Assembly (NCBI GenBank): GCA_019055375.1
Contig: JAHQIW010001193.1
Location: 310,001-374,000, forward strand
Reading direction: 5' to 3'
From: Parelaphostrongylus tenuis
Lineage: Eukaryota > Nematoda > Chromadorea > Rhabditida > Metastrongylidae
Length of the DNA: 64,000 nucleotides
Part shown: positions 29,520 through 40,800 of the stretch, one piece after another
Position numbering within the stretch: the first letter of the stretch is position 1
Layout of the letters: every line of letters begins with the position of its first letter
Translations under genes and position numbers: made by a program
Notes under the pieces: generated by a model
Database searches by the model: none
What the model was told of the DNA's origin: nothing
Seen by the model: the letters and a program-made list of their open reading frames with translations, nothing else

Positions 29520-31045
29520 TTGATATCTGAATGAAATACGCCGTGAAATCTCAGCGATTTAAACGCTACCTAAGTGGGAAATTTGAATGTACACAGCATC
29601 AGTATGTTCCAAAAACATGCCGCTTTCCAAATTTCTCACTAGTGTTTTTATCATTAATTAGATTATGTGGCATTTGACGACTTTGGATGTTGAATCAATT
29701 AGTGAATCGTTTCTTTTACAGTACCAACTTTATTTACAGCCTAATTCGTTTTCAACGCAAGGAGTATTGTAAAGTATGGTCACAGGAATGCCTAGGCACG
29801 ATTCAAACTCAGAATCTATTGAATGTGTAGCAGACTTCAATCACAGCAACACCTCCTGAAGACAGTGCCCACTTGCGCTACACTATGGCCTTGTAGCGTC
29901 CGCGATCTCATTCAAAGAATCGCATAGTCATTGAAGCCAAATTATTTTGAAAGTAAGTCTTAAGATCGACTAACGATTAACTTCAGGATTGACCAGATAA
30001 ATCTGTGTTTTCTCCATAACCGACACGAAGCCTTAGCAATGAAATTCACCACTACAAAAGTGGTGGCTGACCCTCCGTTAATTTTGCCTTTTCAGAACTT
30101 GGAAGAGCCAAATTGCCACTCAACTCAGTTTTCTAAACATTTTTTTAACCCGGTCAGGAAGCCGTAGTTTGTTAATGTTTAATATCGTAGTAAACGCTTT
30201 CTTTAGCTTACTCATTGTTATGTCGTTGAGGCCTTCCAGTTCTCACTGGAGACCAGCTGCGCAGTTTCTTACAGAGGTGAGGAGTGTACCTGGCTTCTCG
30301 TAATCGTGATGACGAACCACTCATCCTTGCAGTTCACTTTAGTTTTCAGCGCTGATTCAAAACGCTCCGAAAATTTAAGCGCTGGAATTTGATGCACATG
30401 TGCGAGGATGGTGATTTCTAGTTGGAAATCCGTCTCCGATGAGTCTCTACCCTATGCACAACTAGTGAGGTGTTTTGTTAGATTCAAATTTGCGAATAAA
30501 TGCCATTTTTTATAGGCACAAGGTGGTATAACGGAATCCGCACACAATTTGATTAGATAAACTGTACCCAGACTGATGCTGTCAGTGTCTTTGGCTTCTT
30601 TATCCAAACACGGTTATACTAGAGACTCTGAAGTAGTTGGAGTGTGAGAGTTCTCGGCGGCATATTGAGCACTCCTGAGAGTTTCAGTATCCCTATCCCT
30701 CTGAGACATGTTTTATAGCTAAACTGATCCTCCTCCACCCTACATTTTCAGCTAAATCAGTATGGCTTTAGATGACTGTTTAGAAAGAGCAGACCTAGAT
30801 GAATCAGAATCATAACGGGAATAATTCTGAGATAGAAGCTACCGTGTTCGCACAGGAAAGGCTTCGGTGCAAGGGTGTCAACAAAATTTCGGAACCGTGC
30901 CAAAACTCCGAAAAATTAGTCGCCATGCTTGAGTACTTGTTATATTTTAGACCAAAGGCTTGATGTGATCCAGGCATTATCGCGGATAGTTTCTAGTATT
31001 AACGGGAGAACGTTGAAACGACAAAGCAATAACCCTTCCGTTTCG
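29520..31045. other. Gene-poor stretch
   Basis: No convincing coding region. A reversed tRNA-like head may lie at about 29790-29870 (GCACGATTCAAACTC). Otherwise nothing recognisable. Confidence 0.35.
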
Positions 31046-31437
31046 AGTGTTTTCTTAAAACTACAGCTCAAATTTCAATATGCCAAATAATCATTTTTGA
31101 GCCATGCATGTCATGTGGTCCGTTAGAACAGGCTGACTTATAGAGCCCGATACACACGTGTTTCGACTTTGCGGTCTCTTCAGTCGGGCAGTTATCCTTT
31201 CTCGTCTTTTACCAATCATGTGTGGGTGCTCCAGTCTCCACGCTAAGATATAGCGACGGCGAACTTGAAATTTGAGCTGTGGTCTTGAGAAAACACTCGA
31301 AACGAAGGGTATGATATATTAAATATACTAAACAAGAGCAATCGAGTGTACAACACTCTGCGTTTGGTGATAATTTCACCGGACCAAGAGTGTAGAACGT
31401 TCGTTGACGCAGCTTGTATATATATATATATATATAC
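31046..31437. mobile_element. Hammerhead-family element with terminal inverted repeats
   Basis: Terminus TTTCGAGTGTTTTCTTAAAACTAC at 31051 and its complement GTGGTCTTGAGAAAACACTCGAAAC near 31280-31303. Then a second family half (AGCAATCGAGTGTACAACACTC, TTGGTGATAATTTCACC, GAACGTTCGTTGACG) runs into a TA microsatellite at 31417-31437. Encloses the hammerhead at 31145. Confidence 0.65.
31145..31189 (-). ncRNA. Hammerhead ribozyme motif, complete core
   Basis: Minus strand: stem I GCCCGA, core CTGAAGA, stem II GACC-GCAA-AGTC (three pairs closed by a GNRA loop), GAAA, stem III ACACGTGTGT (two bases longer than its relatives but still self-pairing), A at the cleavage position, stem I TCGGGC (perfect 6 bp). 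Confidence 0.78.
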
Positions 31438-31485
31438 GAGGCTTAGAAATTTCGACTCACTTAATAAGTGTTTGAAGGCCGGTAT

Positions 31486-32033
31486 TCACTGGGTCGCTGT
31501 CCAATAGTTTGAAAGTCTCTGTGACAAGCTCTGTTGTTGCCGACTCAGTCTATTAAGTTGCTCGACTAATCCTTCCGCTGAAAAAGAAAAATCATGTTGA
31601 TTTGATGATTCAATCTAAGGCGGAGTTGAGAGATGGGAGTGTTTTGACTGGCTTAATTCAAGGTATCAAATAATTCTATGCAAGTGAAGTAATGATCACA
31701 TCGTTGTTCGAAGTGGCTGTAGAACAAAAAAATCTGGAACTGAATAAAAAATGAATTTATCTGCTTAGTCGACTTTTAGATTTTTTTGATAATAATTTTA
31801 ATATAATCTTTGAAATCAGAAAAAACATACTTGTGCCACAGCAGCCTCGATGAGAAAGTAAAATTCTAGCACATGGAAAAAAATCTTTCTCTTATGATGA
31901 ATTGTGTCACAATCTGATCATTCATGTTCTCCGATTGCTCCTTCTTAGCTTCGGCTGCCTTAGGCAGGACAACGATTTGAATTTTAGGTTGTTTTGGGAT
32001 TCCAGCATTTGACGATACATAGGCGTTGTAAAT
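31486..32033 (-). pseudogene. Unrecognised antisense gene relic F2, copy 2
   Basis: Minus strand exon-like blocks. 32033-31831 starts after CTATAG and ends at donor GTATGT; it reads IYNAYVSSNAGIPKQPK, then AAEAKKEQSENMNDQIV, then breaks frame. 31577-31486 starts after TTTTTCAG and reads EGLVEQLNRLSRQQQSLSQR to a TGA stop, a Gln-rich C-terminus. Compared with copy 1 the first block has lost a base. Unknown family, probably a dead gene copy. Confidence 0.45.
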
Positions 32034-32374
32034 CTATAGTTTTGCTTCAATAACTGAAATCAAGGTTTTTCACTGAGCAAAGGGAAAAAAGTCGGAGAAT
32101 AACGTGAAAAAGAAAAGATTGCAGATTTAGGTTCAGCAAGCATCACGTCGTTCATGCGATAACAGCAGCATGAGTGTGCGGAGAATGGGCGAGGTATACG
32201 ATTGAAAGGAAGTACCTCGCTACAGCTCTATAATCGTGTTAACTTGAGGATTCATCCTAGATTGAGTTAAGATAGCCGATATGAGAGATTTCCTGTTTTT
32301 TAATGTTCAATATCAGGAAGTGTTTGATGTGTTAGATAAAGATGCAAAGACGAATTTATAATCTGAAAGGTTGT

Positions 32375-32625
32375 CGGTGGCGCCGTGGCGAAAGGTTGAG
32401 ATGCCCGTCGCGGCGCACGTAGACCTGAGCTCCACGCCCAACTTTTTCCGGCAGCCAACAACAGCTCCTTATAGAGGGAGCACTACAGCTGGGTTATCCT
32501 CGACATTGCACGGGGACTCGCTCAACCAGTACTCTACGACGTTCAAGAAGAAGACGAATAAATGAATTGATTGTTAGAAGTACTGAACTTTGCACAATGG
32601 AAAAATTAACACTGTGAAGACCGAT
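32375..32625 (+). repeat. SINE-B copy
   Basis: Head GGCGCCGTGGCGAAAGGTTGAGATG with CACGTAGACCTGAGCTCCACGC. The body has CCGGCAGCCAACAACAG, CGCTCAACCAGTACTC, TTCAAGAAGAAGACG and AATTGATTGTTAGAAGTAC. Confidence 0.65.
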
Positions 32626-32837
32626 GAAGGCGATAAAGTGTCAATTAACGTAAAAATATCAGGCGACCCGCTGAAACGTTACCCACTTCGAATATTGCAT
32701 ATTCAAGCTGCATTACTGACTGTATTGTTGTATGCTTCGCTAATATTCAATAAATAATATCAATAACACCTCGGAACGGCTAAGCAGAAGATAATATTCA
32801 CGTAAAAATATCAATTAGAATGACACACGTGATAGGA

Positions 32838-33015
32838 GCAGGCTGTAGTCGGTTGGTTAGTTTTGCACCGTTAACAGCAATCAATGTTCCGGCTCGAGTC
32901 CTCTCAAGCACTTCCATATAGCCATCTGGAAGCGCTTCAAACTAGCTAACCTCAATATTGCAAGTAGATCTGCTCAGCCAGTATGCCACGATATTCACGA
33001 TGAAGAAGAAATTTT
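32838..33015 (+). repeat. Diverged SINE-B-like copy
   Basis: Head GGCTGTAGTCGGTTGGTTAG with GTTCCGGCTCGAGTCCTC. The end CTCAGCCAGTATGCC, GAAGAAGAA resembles SINE-B. It runs into the GANP exon duplicate. Confidence 0.45.
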
Positions 33016-33039
33016 CATTCAGTAGTCGAAACAACACCT

Positions 33040-33262
33040 GAAATGCTCAAAGATCATTGAGACCATAAATGCAAGGACATGATTCGATTTTCGAAAGTAC
33101 TGATATCCGCATAGTAGATACTGTGTAAGATAAAAGAGGTTAGGAAAACATAGTATAGATGAATTTCTAGCTCTGTCGTGTTTACGCGATTCTTCTATCG
33201 GCAAAAGCCGGACATACGATGAGAATCCGCTCATAATGTCAGTTCACGGTAACTATCACTCC
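33040..33262 (+). pseudogene. Duplicate of the penultimate Sac3/GANP exon (copy 2, left part)
   Basis: CGATTCTTCTATCGGCAAAAGCC followed by a GAGAATCCGCT block aligns with the 25121-25186 exon and its intron boundary. No open frame is kept. The copy is interrupted at 33263 by the nested transposons and resumes at 37551 after the repeated TATCACTCC. Confidence 0.6.
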
Positions 33263-33371
33263 TTTCGTTTCCAGTGTTTCCTTAAGACCACGACTCAAAT
33301 TTCACTATGTCAAGTAATTATTTTTGAGCCACACCTGTCATATGGTCTATTCAAATGGGCTGACTTACAGA

Positions 33372-33415
33372 GTGCGATACATGTGTTTCGATATTGGCGG
33401 TCTCGTCAGTCGTGC
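33372..33415 (-). ncRNA. Decayed hammerhead motif
   Basis: Minus strand: GCACGA, CTGACGA, then a degenerate stem II (GACC...TATC), GAAA, ACACATGT, A, TCGCAC. Core kept; stem I has two mismatches. Confidence 0.5.
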
Positions 33416-33461
33416 AGTTATCCATTCGTCTTTTGCCAATCCTGTGTGGGTGCTCCAGCCT

Positions 33462-33480
33462 CCCCCCCCCCCCCCCCCCT
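33462..33480. repeat. Poly-C run
   Basis: About 18 consecutive C residues replacing the CTCCAGTCCCC segment found in related elements. Sequence length here may be unreliable. Confidence 0.85.
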
Positions 33481-34354
33481 CCCATGATTATTTGGCATCT
33501 TGAAATTCGAGCTGTGGTCTTAACCACTTGATGACCACATGTACCGTGTTCGGTATATAGCGTGCGCCGCGCTCGCGGCGGCCGCGGCGAGTACCTTACA
33601 ACACGTTTATATGAAGACAGAAATCTATTAGTTTTTTTAAGGTTAAGAGAGGACATTATTGGCGTTAAATAACGGAATGTCACAGAGGAAACTTCTATAA
33701 AGAGTTTTTTTTGGTAAAGAAAACGTCCATCTGACAAAAATCAATCGATGTTTGAACAAAAAAACCACATCCCTTTGATTGGAACTAACTTCCAGTCGCT
33801 AAAGAACATGCTTTTTTCTTCTTGATCTATGTTTTTGTACTCATCTGATAGCTTGAAAAATGCCGATCCTTACACTCAGCTTAGATTTTTGCGAAACTTT
33901 AATATACTAGAATTTAGTTCTTGAGTAAACATTCTCGCTATCAAAAATTAGACTGTCATTTAATGAGCTTCTATAAACGTATTTTTCATGAGAAAGAACA
34001 CCCTGTTGTCTCAAAATTCTACACTTCTCATTGATAAATGCAAAGATGCGGTCGCATATATGTGAGAAATGCTCGTGTTTCCTTTCTTTAAGAAGAGCTT
34101 TTTCACTAAGTTATTAGCTATCATTTGCTAGCTTGAGAACTGGAAATTCTAGCAATAGGCTTGGTTTGTGAGAGTACGAAAAGATAAGTAAAAAGAGAAT
34201 TACGTTTTGCTTTCGAAGTAAGCTGTTTCAACTTTACAGCGAGTTTGGGATAACATGTAAATTTCGATTTTTAGAAATTTTGAATTTGATAGAATCCAAG
34301 CCACAAAAATAAGTCTCTTCCAACTCTTACTCAACATTTCTGTGTGAATCTTGT

Positions 34355-35690
34355 AAGAGTCTCGCCTAATCTGCTTGCTAGCCGTTGTCTATAAACTCTT
34401 CATTCGAGTCATCCTAAACAGGATTGACAGCACACTGGACGCAGGACAGACATGCGAACATGCAGGGTTTCGTAAAGGATTCAATACCATAGACCACATC
34501 CACACGATTACAAGACTCATTGAAGTTTCACGAGAGTACAAACAACCATTCTGTCTCCTTTTCATCGATCTGAAAAAAGCCTTTGATTCAGTGGAACCAG
34601 AAGCGCTTATAGAGGCTCTGGATAATCAGGACGTCCGTACTCGGTACATAATAATCCTTCTGAGCTTTATAAAGATTTCACGACCAAAATATCTCCATTG
34701 TACAGCAATATCGCCATTGACGTAAGAAGAGGGGCTCGTCAAGGCGATACAATTTCGCCAAAACTATTCACTGCCAACCTACAAAACGTCATGCAAACAT
34801 TAGAATGAGACGAAATGGGAGTGAAAATTGACGGTCGACAATTAAACCATCTTCGCTTTGCTGACGATATCGTTCTCATAACACCAAACATCAGCCAAGC
34901 GGAACGAATGTTGACTGATTTCGATAACGCCTGTGGAAAGATTGGTCTTCAATGAATCTAACGAAAACAATGTTCATGAGGAACGGATGGGTTTTGAACG
35001 CCCCATTCACGCCCAACGGAACGACAATCTCCAAGTGCTTTAGTTACGTCTATCTAGGTCGTGAATTCAACACGATGAACGACCAGCCAGAGTTGAGCAG
35101 GAGGAAACGAGCGGCTTGGGGAACGTTTAAGAGCATCGAAGATGTAGTGAAGATGACAAAGAACATCCGACTCCGTGCCCACCTTTTCAACTCGACAATT
35201 ATCCCTGCCCTGACGTATGCAGCAGAACCTGGTCGCTACGTAAGCAGGATGAAAGATCACTTGGCGTTATCGAACGCGTAGTCGAAAGATCGATGCTGGG
35301 AGTATCTTGTATCTCGCAAATGAGAGGAAGGATCCGAGTTCCGACCTACGTCGATCGGAAATCAGAAACGCCGTTCTACACGCCAGGATATCGAAAACAA
35401 GGTAGGCCGGACACGTGATGCGCTTCAACGACAACCGATGGACGAGAGCCGTTACCGACTGGAATCCTCGGGACATCAAGCGCTCTACAGGAAGACCACC
35501 GACACGTTGGTCCGATTTCTTTATGAAAGCTATTCAAGAAAGATATTATGCTCAGCGAATCCCTCAGCGAGAATGACCCACTGGGCTACCCTTATACGCG
35601 ATGGGGAAAAATGAAAGTTTTGCTGGTACTCGCTCGAGTCACTAGACGATCAACGGGACGACAGGTGATACAGCTTGTAAGAGTTTGGCC
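34355..35690 (+). pseudogene. RTE-type LINE, 5'-truncated
   Basis: Reverse transcriptase pieces in order: VVYKLFIRVILNRIDSTLD, LLFIDLKKAFDSVEPEALIE (motif A intact), a frameshift near 34676, an in-frame TGA near 34806, LNHLRFADDIVLITPN (motif C), a frameshift near 34953 and the 3' region to CAACGGGACGACAGGTGATAC at 35670. Very similar to the element at 62470. The missing endonuclease domain and several breaks make it dead. Confidence 0.85.
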
Positions 35691-35871
35691 GTCTTTTTAA
35701 ACCTCAACATTCCTTCGATCGCCATGGATATCTGTCTGCTGTTCATTCAGACACAATTGGCTCTAGGTCCAGAGATGTACTGTACAAGCAAAAGTGCCCA
35801 ACTCCTCTTTGCATTCAGGAACTATATTCATAGAAAATAACAAGACCCATATGTGTGAATAATTCTGTGAT

Positions 35872-36183
35872 TGTGAAAATGAAAGAAAAGTTTAAGAACT
35901 AATCTTTATTTGAAGCTTCACGAAGCTGGTATCTTCTTGCCGATCGATTGTCCTTCTTCTCGGTCGATGGGTTTTCTTGGTTGCTTGTGGCTGACGTTTC
36001 GGCAAATACGCCTTCTTCAGAGCCTTGTGATCTAGCCTAGGGACTGAGTACAAAACGTCAGCCACAAGCAACTAAAAAAACCCATCGACCGAACAGAAGG
36101 ACAATCTATCGGGAGAAGATATTAACCTCATGAAGCTTTAAATATAAAATCAGTTCTCAAACTTCTCTTCTCATTTTCACAGT
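35872..36183. mobile_element. Foldback element with a Penelope-type hammerhead-like motif
   Basis: Arms of about 130 bases: AGTTTAAGAACTAATCTTTA...GCTTGTGGCTGACGTTT against AAACGTCAGCCACAAGC...AAATCAGTTCTCAAACTT. The loop contains GCCTTCTTCAGAGCC. Duplicated at 43379-43690 within the large inverted repeat. Confidence 0.65.
35989..36024 (-). ncRNA. Minimal hammerhead-like motif
   Basis: Minus strand: GGCT, CTGAAGA, A-GGC-GTATTT-GCC, GAAA, CGTC, AGCC. Stem I (GGCT/AGCC) and core match a hammerhead; stem III would be only the palindrome ACGT, which can work only by pairing two copies, as proposed for Penelope-type hammerheads. An unpaired A precedes stem II. Confidence 0.4.
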
Positions 36184-37180
36184 TTTATATTATTAATATG
36201 CCGACGTTTCAAAAAAGTTGGTCTTTCGTATTCCATGATTAGCTAAGCATGGAGTAAAAGCTTCAAGTTTTGGTTTTAACGTGTAGGCGGAAGAACCGAA
36301 TCAAATTATGCGGTGGAGGGAATGCTCCCACTGGTAAAAACGATGCCCATCGGAAACAGTTGGGCAAAACGGAGGTCTCCGTTTTACTGTTGGACGTCTA
36401 ACAACCTGGATGTGATCACATTGGATTTTCAGGAAAGCTGGAAATTCGATCAGGCACATGAAATCTTCTTTAGGGCATCAAGTGAAAGGATTGTGTAGAG
36501 GACATAAACACCACAAATATCCAGTGTCAAAATCACCGCGATAAAATGCCCTCGCAGTACAGAATAAGCTCGGATAAATAATTTAATACTCATGAATCGA
36601 TAGAACAAAGCTTTTTTGTACAGCAAAAAGGTATAAACTCCAGGACTTTACTAATAATCGAGAAATTTTCGAGAGCTATTTATGAGGTGGCACTGCATGC
36701 AGTGTGTAGCATCATATTGACTAACAAGTGATCAGTTTCTTATTTTCAATCATTATCATAACTTTAAAATATTTCTTGGAATGAAATAGTTTCAAAACTG
36801 GTAGATTTCTATCGTAATTTTTGGTTTCAGAAGAGGAAAGTGATAAAGTGTTTGATTTTTTGATTATTCTTCATATGAGACAATGAATAAGGATAAGAAG
36901 TTGTTAACATGAAAAATAAAAGATAATATGATTGATCAATGAATGAATATGGATAGGATAGGACAAAAATATTCAGTAACAGTATGAAACACATCATTTT
37001 CGCGTGTATCTGGCTTTTACCTCGGAAAGCTGGGTTTTAGGAAGGATAATCGGCAATGTTCCCACTTCAAGTAGCCTTATAAACTCCCTTCTATCATCTT
37101 TCATGACTTGTTGGCGAATAAAATTTCTTTAGTGACGATGAAAGTAATAATTCAGTTAGAAGACGGCCGCATTATGATTG
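36184..37180. other. Interior of the piggyBac-like element
   Basis: AT-rich, with only short frames (61 residues at 36313-36498). No transposase motif or known domain seen. Duplicated at 42380-43378. Confidence 0.4.
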
Positions 37181-37435
37181 TAGCTGGCCGCGCTCGCTGC
37201 GCGACCACGTCGCGTGCCGCGCCCACATTTCCACTTGGTCTCCAAGTGGTTAAGAGAACACTCGACACAAAAGATATGATATATCAAATATCGAGCCAGG
37301 AGCAATCGAGTGTACAACATAGTGTGTTTGGTGATAAATTCACCTAACATAGAGTGTAAAACGTTCGTCGTCGCTAACTCTTAGCTTGGTGACTGGAGAA
37401 TCCACGCAGGATTGGCAAAGGGCGAAAAGGTGACT

Positions 37436-37477
37436 GCCCGAGTGACGAGACCGAACGTCCAAACACGTGTATCGGGC
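37436..37477 (+). ncRNA. Decayed hammerhead motif
   Basis: GCCCGA, GTGACGA (first core C changed to G), GACC-GAAC-GTCC, CAAA instead of GAAA, ACACGTGT, A, TCGGGC. Stems I and III kept, core broken. Inverted copy at 42084-42125. Confidence 0.5.
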
Positions 37478-37550
37478 TCTGTAAATGAGCCCATTTTAAA
37501 AGAGCGCATGACATGCGTGGCTCAAAAATGATTACTTGACATATTGATGT

Positions 37551-38165
37551 TATCACTCCGTCTCTACTCCTCGTTAAATGGAGAATTGCGATCTATTCTT
37601 TGGTATGCTAGAAACATTTTTAAGATCCACGAAATTCTTCAGAAGATAAAAATTTGCTTTCCGAGACATTGTCATTTTGTGAGAAAATGCTGTATTTGGT
37701 GAGAGAATAATTTTTTGATAAAGCGTCTCGAGAAAGATGGCTTGGGTTGCTGACAGGTTCCTTTGACTACATTCCTTATCCTATAAAATTTTCTGAAGTA
37801 GTAAAATATAGCGCTGTGTTCTTACTTGGTATCCCTTTCACGACTACATGTACAGAACTCGGTACACGTGGTGAGATAGTTGAAACTCTCAAAAATCATT
37901 TTTTCACCCTCCGGCTCTTTTTCGAGCTCTTTTCCCCATTTTGTGAGCCATTTACGCACATTTTTTATGACAGCGTTCATAGCAAGGACGCTACTGAACC
38001 AGCTGAAACACTCATCCTTTTTATGTTTTATACTCAACAACTCAACATGCACCGATGTCTCGGAAGGAATGCACAAGGAGCTCAGATATTGACTGCGTTA
38101 TCCTTTATCGTTGTAGAGAAAATGTCGTTATGATATTCTCTTTAATAAAATCGATTAGCTTGTTT
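37551..38165 (+). pseudogene. Duplicate of the last Sac3/GANP exon (copy 2, right part)
   Basis: GATCCACGAAATTCTTCAGAAG and TTGCTTTCCGAGACATTGTC match the 25272-25450 exon, but stops (GAGAGAATAA) truncate the reading. A 128-residue open frame at 37747-38133 lies in the similar downstream part; it has no recognisable domain. Followed by a SINE-A copy at 38166. Confidence 0.6.
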
Positions 38166-38430
38166 GAGACTCGTATAGCGCAGTGGTTAGAGGTGCCTTG
38201 TAAAACGCGCGTGGTCCTTAATGCGATATTGCGTTCGACACCCATCAGACCTATTCCTCCACGGCTGTCAAATCGGCTCTGAACTTCTTGGAGGATACAG
38301 AACAGACTTGGTATATCAGTCCGCTCGCAAGTCGTTGTAAGGGCTATGCATTCAAGCACCACTAACGCTCAAGGAAATCAAATGAATGGCGTATTTTTCA
38401 GAGGCTGATCAACGCCAAAAACTGTAACGT
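38166..38430 (+). repeat. SINE-A copy
   Basis: A box CTCGTATAGCGCAGTGGTTAGAGG, a degraded B-box region, GCTATGCATTCAAGCACC, and the tail AGGCTGATCAACGCCAAAAACTG. The same arrangement (GANP duplicate then SINE-A) occurs at 44520-45610. Confidence 0.65.
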
Positions 38431-39685
38431 TGATGTTCTATAGACTTTGATCAATGGAATCCTATTAAGGGGCCTAATGTATGGTGGTATGATGAACAGC
38501 AAAAGACCTGATTCATGGAAAGTCGATCATATGATGATGAAAAATAATTAGCGGCCACACCATTTGAGGGAAGATAACGTTTTCTGCAGAAGACCTTGGC
38601 AACTCACATAACAACGATTTTGCGCATTTGACACAAAATCTTCCATTGTTCTCCACATGCGGCTAAAATATGAGATGATACCTCAACCATCCAAAATCTT
38701 ACGATCGCTCTAGGTATGTTTAGTATTTAGTGCATAAACATATGAATTGATGCATACATGGATATGTGCCAATGTCTACAAATGGAGTTCAAAAATTTGG
38801 GTTTTCGAAAGCACAAAAAACTCCGTTTGAAGGTTCTAGAAACCAATAAGTAGCAGAGTGGATTCTAGAAAATGATGATTTAAACCGAGTTCTGATACGA
38901 GAAAAACTTGGATTCTTGTATGGATCAATGGTGCAGCAGAAAAGTCAGTGAGCTACCACAAGATGTGATCGCAGGTTCGAAGCCACGCCAAGCTCCAAGT
39001 TTTGCTCATTTCATGGAATACATGGGGCCATAGTCCTCATCGTTTCAGACCGCTAGATTTGAATTAGGCAGAAAAAGAAATGGGATAGAACTTTCGAAGT
39101 CTATCATCTCTAATGGATAAGATATGCATTCGGCTTTTTCGAGCATTGTTAAGGTGACTGAATTTTAGGGCAGAAAACAAGATGAGAAACAAGTTCAATT
39201 CACATTCCCGTTGCCATGGAAGTGAACGAATTCTTCTACCCTGTTTGTAAAAATCCTCCGCTAGTGGTAGTGCTTCTTATCGATTGATAATATTCTAATA
39301 AATAGAGCTATTTGTTTCGAAAATGAGAGGTGCAAACATTTTTGACACATGTGCATTGAAATCAGTGAATGTCGTTGCAAATGTATATTTAACAAGATGT
39401 TGAGGTTTTAATAATTTGCCGTACGCATTAGAGTGTACAGAGTAAGGCAATTTCTCAAAAGCATTCTGAAAGCCCTTTAGCCCCTTTTTGGGTCATAGTG
39501 ATCCATAATTAGTAGTAGAGTGAAATGCGCTTAGCTCTTGGTCGTACGACGAGTACTTTTTTACAGTTTCAATCCTCCTCGATCCTTAATACAACGGGTT
39601 GGAGCGAAGTTTGTGATACAGCTTTCGAGCCAAGTGATTGTCGAGTAAACTGAACGAACAAACAATGAGTGTTAATAATTTTTGA
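38431..39685. other. Spacer of the inverted duplication, first part
   Basis: A tRNA-like head lies at about 38925-39010 (GGTGCAGCAGAAAAG..., GCAGGTTCGAAGCCACGCC). No coding region recognised. Confidence 0.35.
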
Positions 39686-39689
39686 CCTC

Positions 39690-40115
39690 AAAAAATTCAT
39701 AATAAGTGACGACTTCAAAGACTGTGATCTTTTCAGAGTATCTTTGTCTGTTCACTATTACATTCTTCAAATGTTTCAAATGACTATTGGAGCATATTTT
39801 TGATTGTAATAGGTAATCCAGGAGTCACGTTCATAGTGAAAAAAGAGCGCACTTTCCCGTTTAGGTTAATTTTGTCAGTTTTGGGCAAGATTTTATCACG
39901 TACCCAAAATATTATAATATTTGTTCTTTTTCAATCTTCTTCCTTTTCTTTCTTTCCGTCAAAAAAGGATCGCCCATTACCATTACAAATAGCTGAAATT
40001 GTTCCGTGAGAACCACTACATGTCTGCAGCGTATATTCCATTTCTTTTGGGTCTTGACTATCTGAATCATTTGCAAGGACTATTCATCTCCGTCTAACAT
40101 TGAATGGATTATAGT
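39690..40115 (-). pseudogene. Unrecognised antisense gene relic F1, copy C
   Basis: The nucleotide blocks of copies A, B and D recur (GTGACGACTTCAAAGACTGTG; ACTACATGTCTGCAGCGTATATTCC; GGACTATTCATCTCCGTCTAACATTGAATGG). The N-terminal block carries a stop and the C-terminal block is shortened. Most decayed of the four. Confidence 0.35.
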
Positions 40116-40624
40116 GGCAGTCCGCACCTAACCATGCCTGGCTAAGAAAAGGTACGTCTACGTAAATGAGAAACATAGCGAAGAAGCTTTTGTGGTAGAT
40201 TCTCTCATCTTCGACAAAAACATAAGAATTCAGCGCGTTAAACCTGAGAAGCCCTTTGAATTGATGAAAAATACTTCGTTCTGCAAGCACTTGTGCCATT
40301 TCTCATATCTAGGTTTTGATTTGATCCATATCTACCTTTCGCTCATGTAGCACACTGCTCATATGGGTGGAGAACCTTGAAACAGCAAAACGGGAAGTAT
40401 TCAAAAAGGTCTTTAGTCATCCAATCAAGCAATTGTGTATTATGTTTGCCTGATTTGGTTATGAAGACGTTTAACTGAGTAGGATGCATGTTAATTTAAC
40501 ACTTCCATGTTTTGAAGAGGGCCGATACGCCCAAACGTCAACCATTTTTATTTTCCATGTTCAGTCAACACACATTGGTGTTAACAACCTCGTACAAGAA
40601 TGCATTAAATATTCCGAAGAGAAT

Positions 40625-40800
40625 CTGGAAACATGATAACATGTTTAAGCCTGTCATGAAGCCTGGTATGGCACTTATACAGTGCTAGACAGGAGCCCCT
40701 TTCATCCTTCTAGGTTCCTTAGTAACGCAGTGCCCTTTGGTTCAGCCGATCCCATAGGGGACGATTCCATTTGATTTCAAGCAATTCATTAAATTGAAAA
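40625..40800. mobile_element. Relic hammerhead-type MITE
   Basis: TGTTTAAGCCTGTCATGAAGCCTGGTATGGCAC resembles the family terminus. On the minus strand CTAAGGA, ACCT-AGAA-GGAT, GAAA can be read with GGCACT/AGTGCC flanks, a heavily mutated hammerhead. Confidence 0.35.

Larger units (their letters stand above)
33530..37253. mobile_element. Non-autonomous piggyBac-like element
   Basis: TTAA at 33530-33533 and 37250-37253. Termini CCACTTGATGACCA and TGGTCTCCAAGTGG are inverted repeats (12 of 14 bases), followed inward by GC-rich subterminal blocks (33560-33595 and 37180-37225) that are also inverted. TTAA duplication is the mark of piggyBac. No transposase is encoded; the 3.7 kb interior contains an RTE relic and a foldback. 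Confidence 0.65.
33254..37559. mobile_element. Hammerhead-family element split by a piggyBac-like insertion
   Basis: The nine bases TATCACTCC flank the insertion (33254-33262 and 37551-37559). Inside them the left part (33263-33533) and right part (37250-37550) read as one hammerhead-family element once the piggyBac-like element 33534-37249 is removed, joining at GTGGTC-TTAA-GAGAACACTCG. Both parts carry decayed hammerheads (33372, 37436). Confidence 0.65.
35043..38153 (+). repeat. Left arm of a 3.1 kb inverted duplication
   Basis: Reverse complement of 41408-44519 with one length difference (7 against 8 A/T near 36076) and only a few substitutions noticed (for example near 37387, 37756, 38038). 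Contains the RTE 3' half, the foldback, the right end of the piggyBac-like element, the right half of the hammerhead element and part of the GANP duplicate. The RTE continues to the left beyond this arm, so this arm is the original. Confidence 0.9.

Noticed and set aside
37747..38133. 128-residue open frame, also present at 41428-41814
   Set aside because: Two near-identical copies only reflect the recent inverted duplication; the similar region at 44900-45350 has no such frame, so it is not evidence for a protein.
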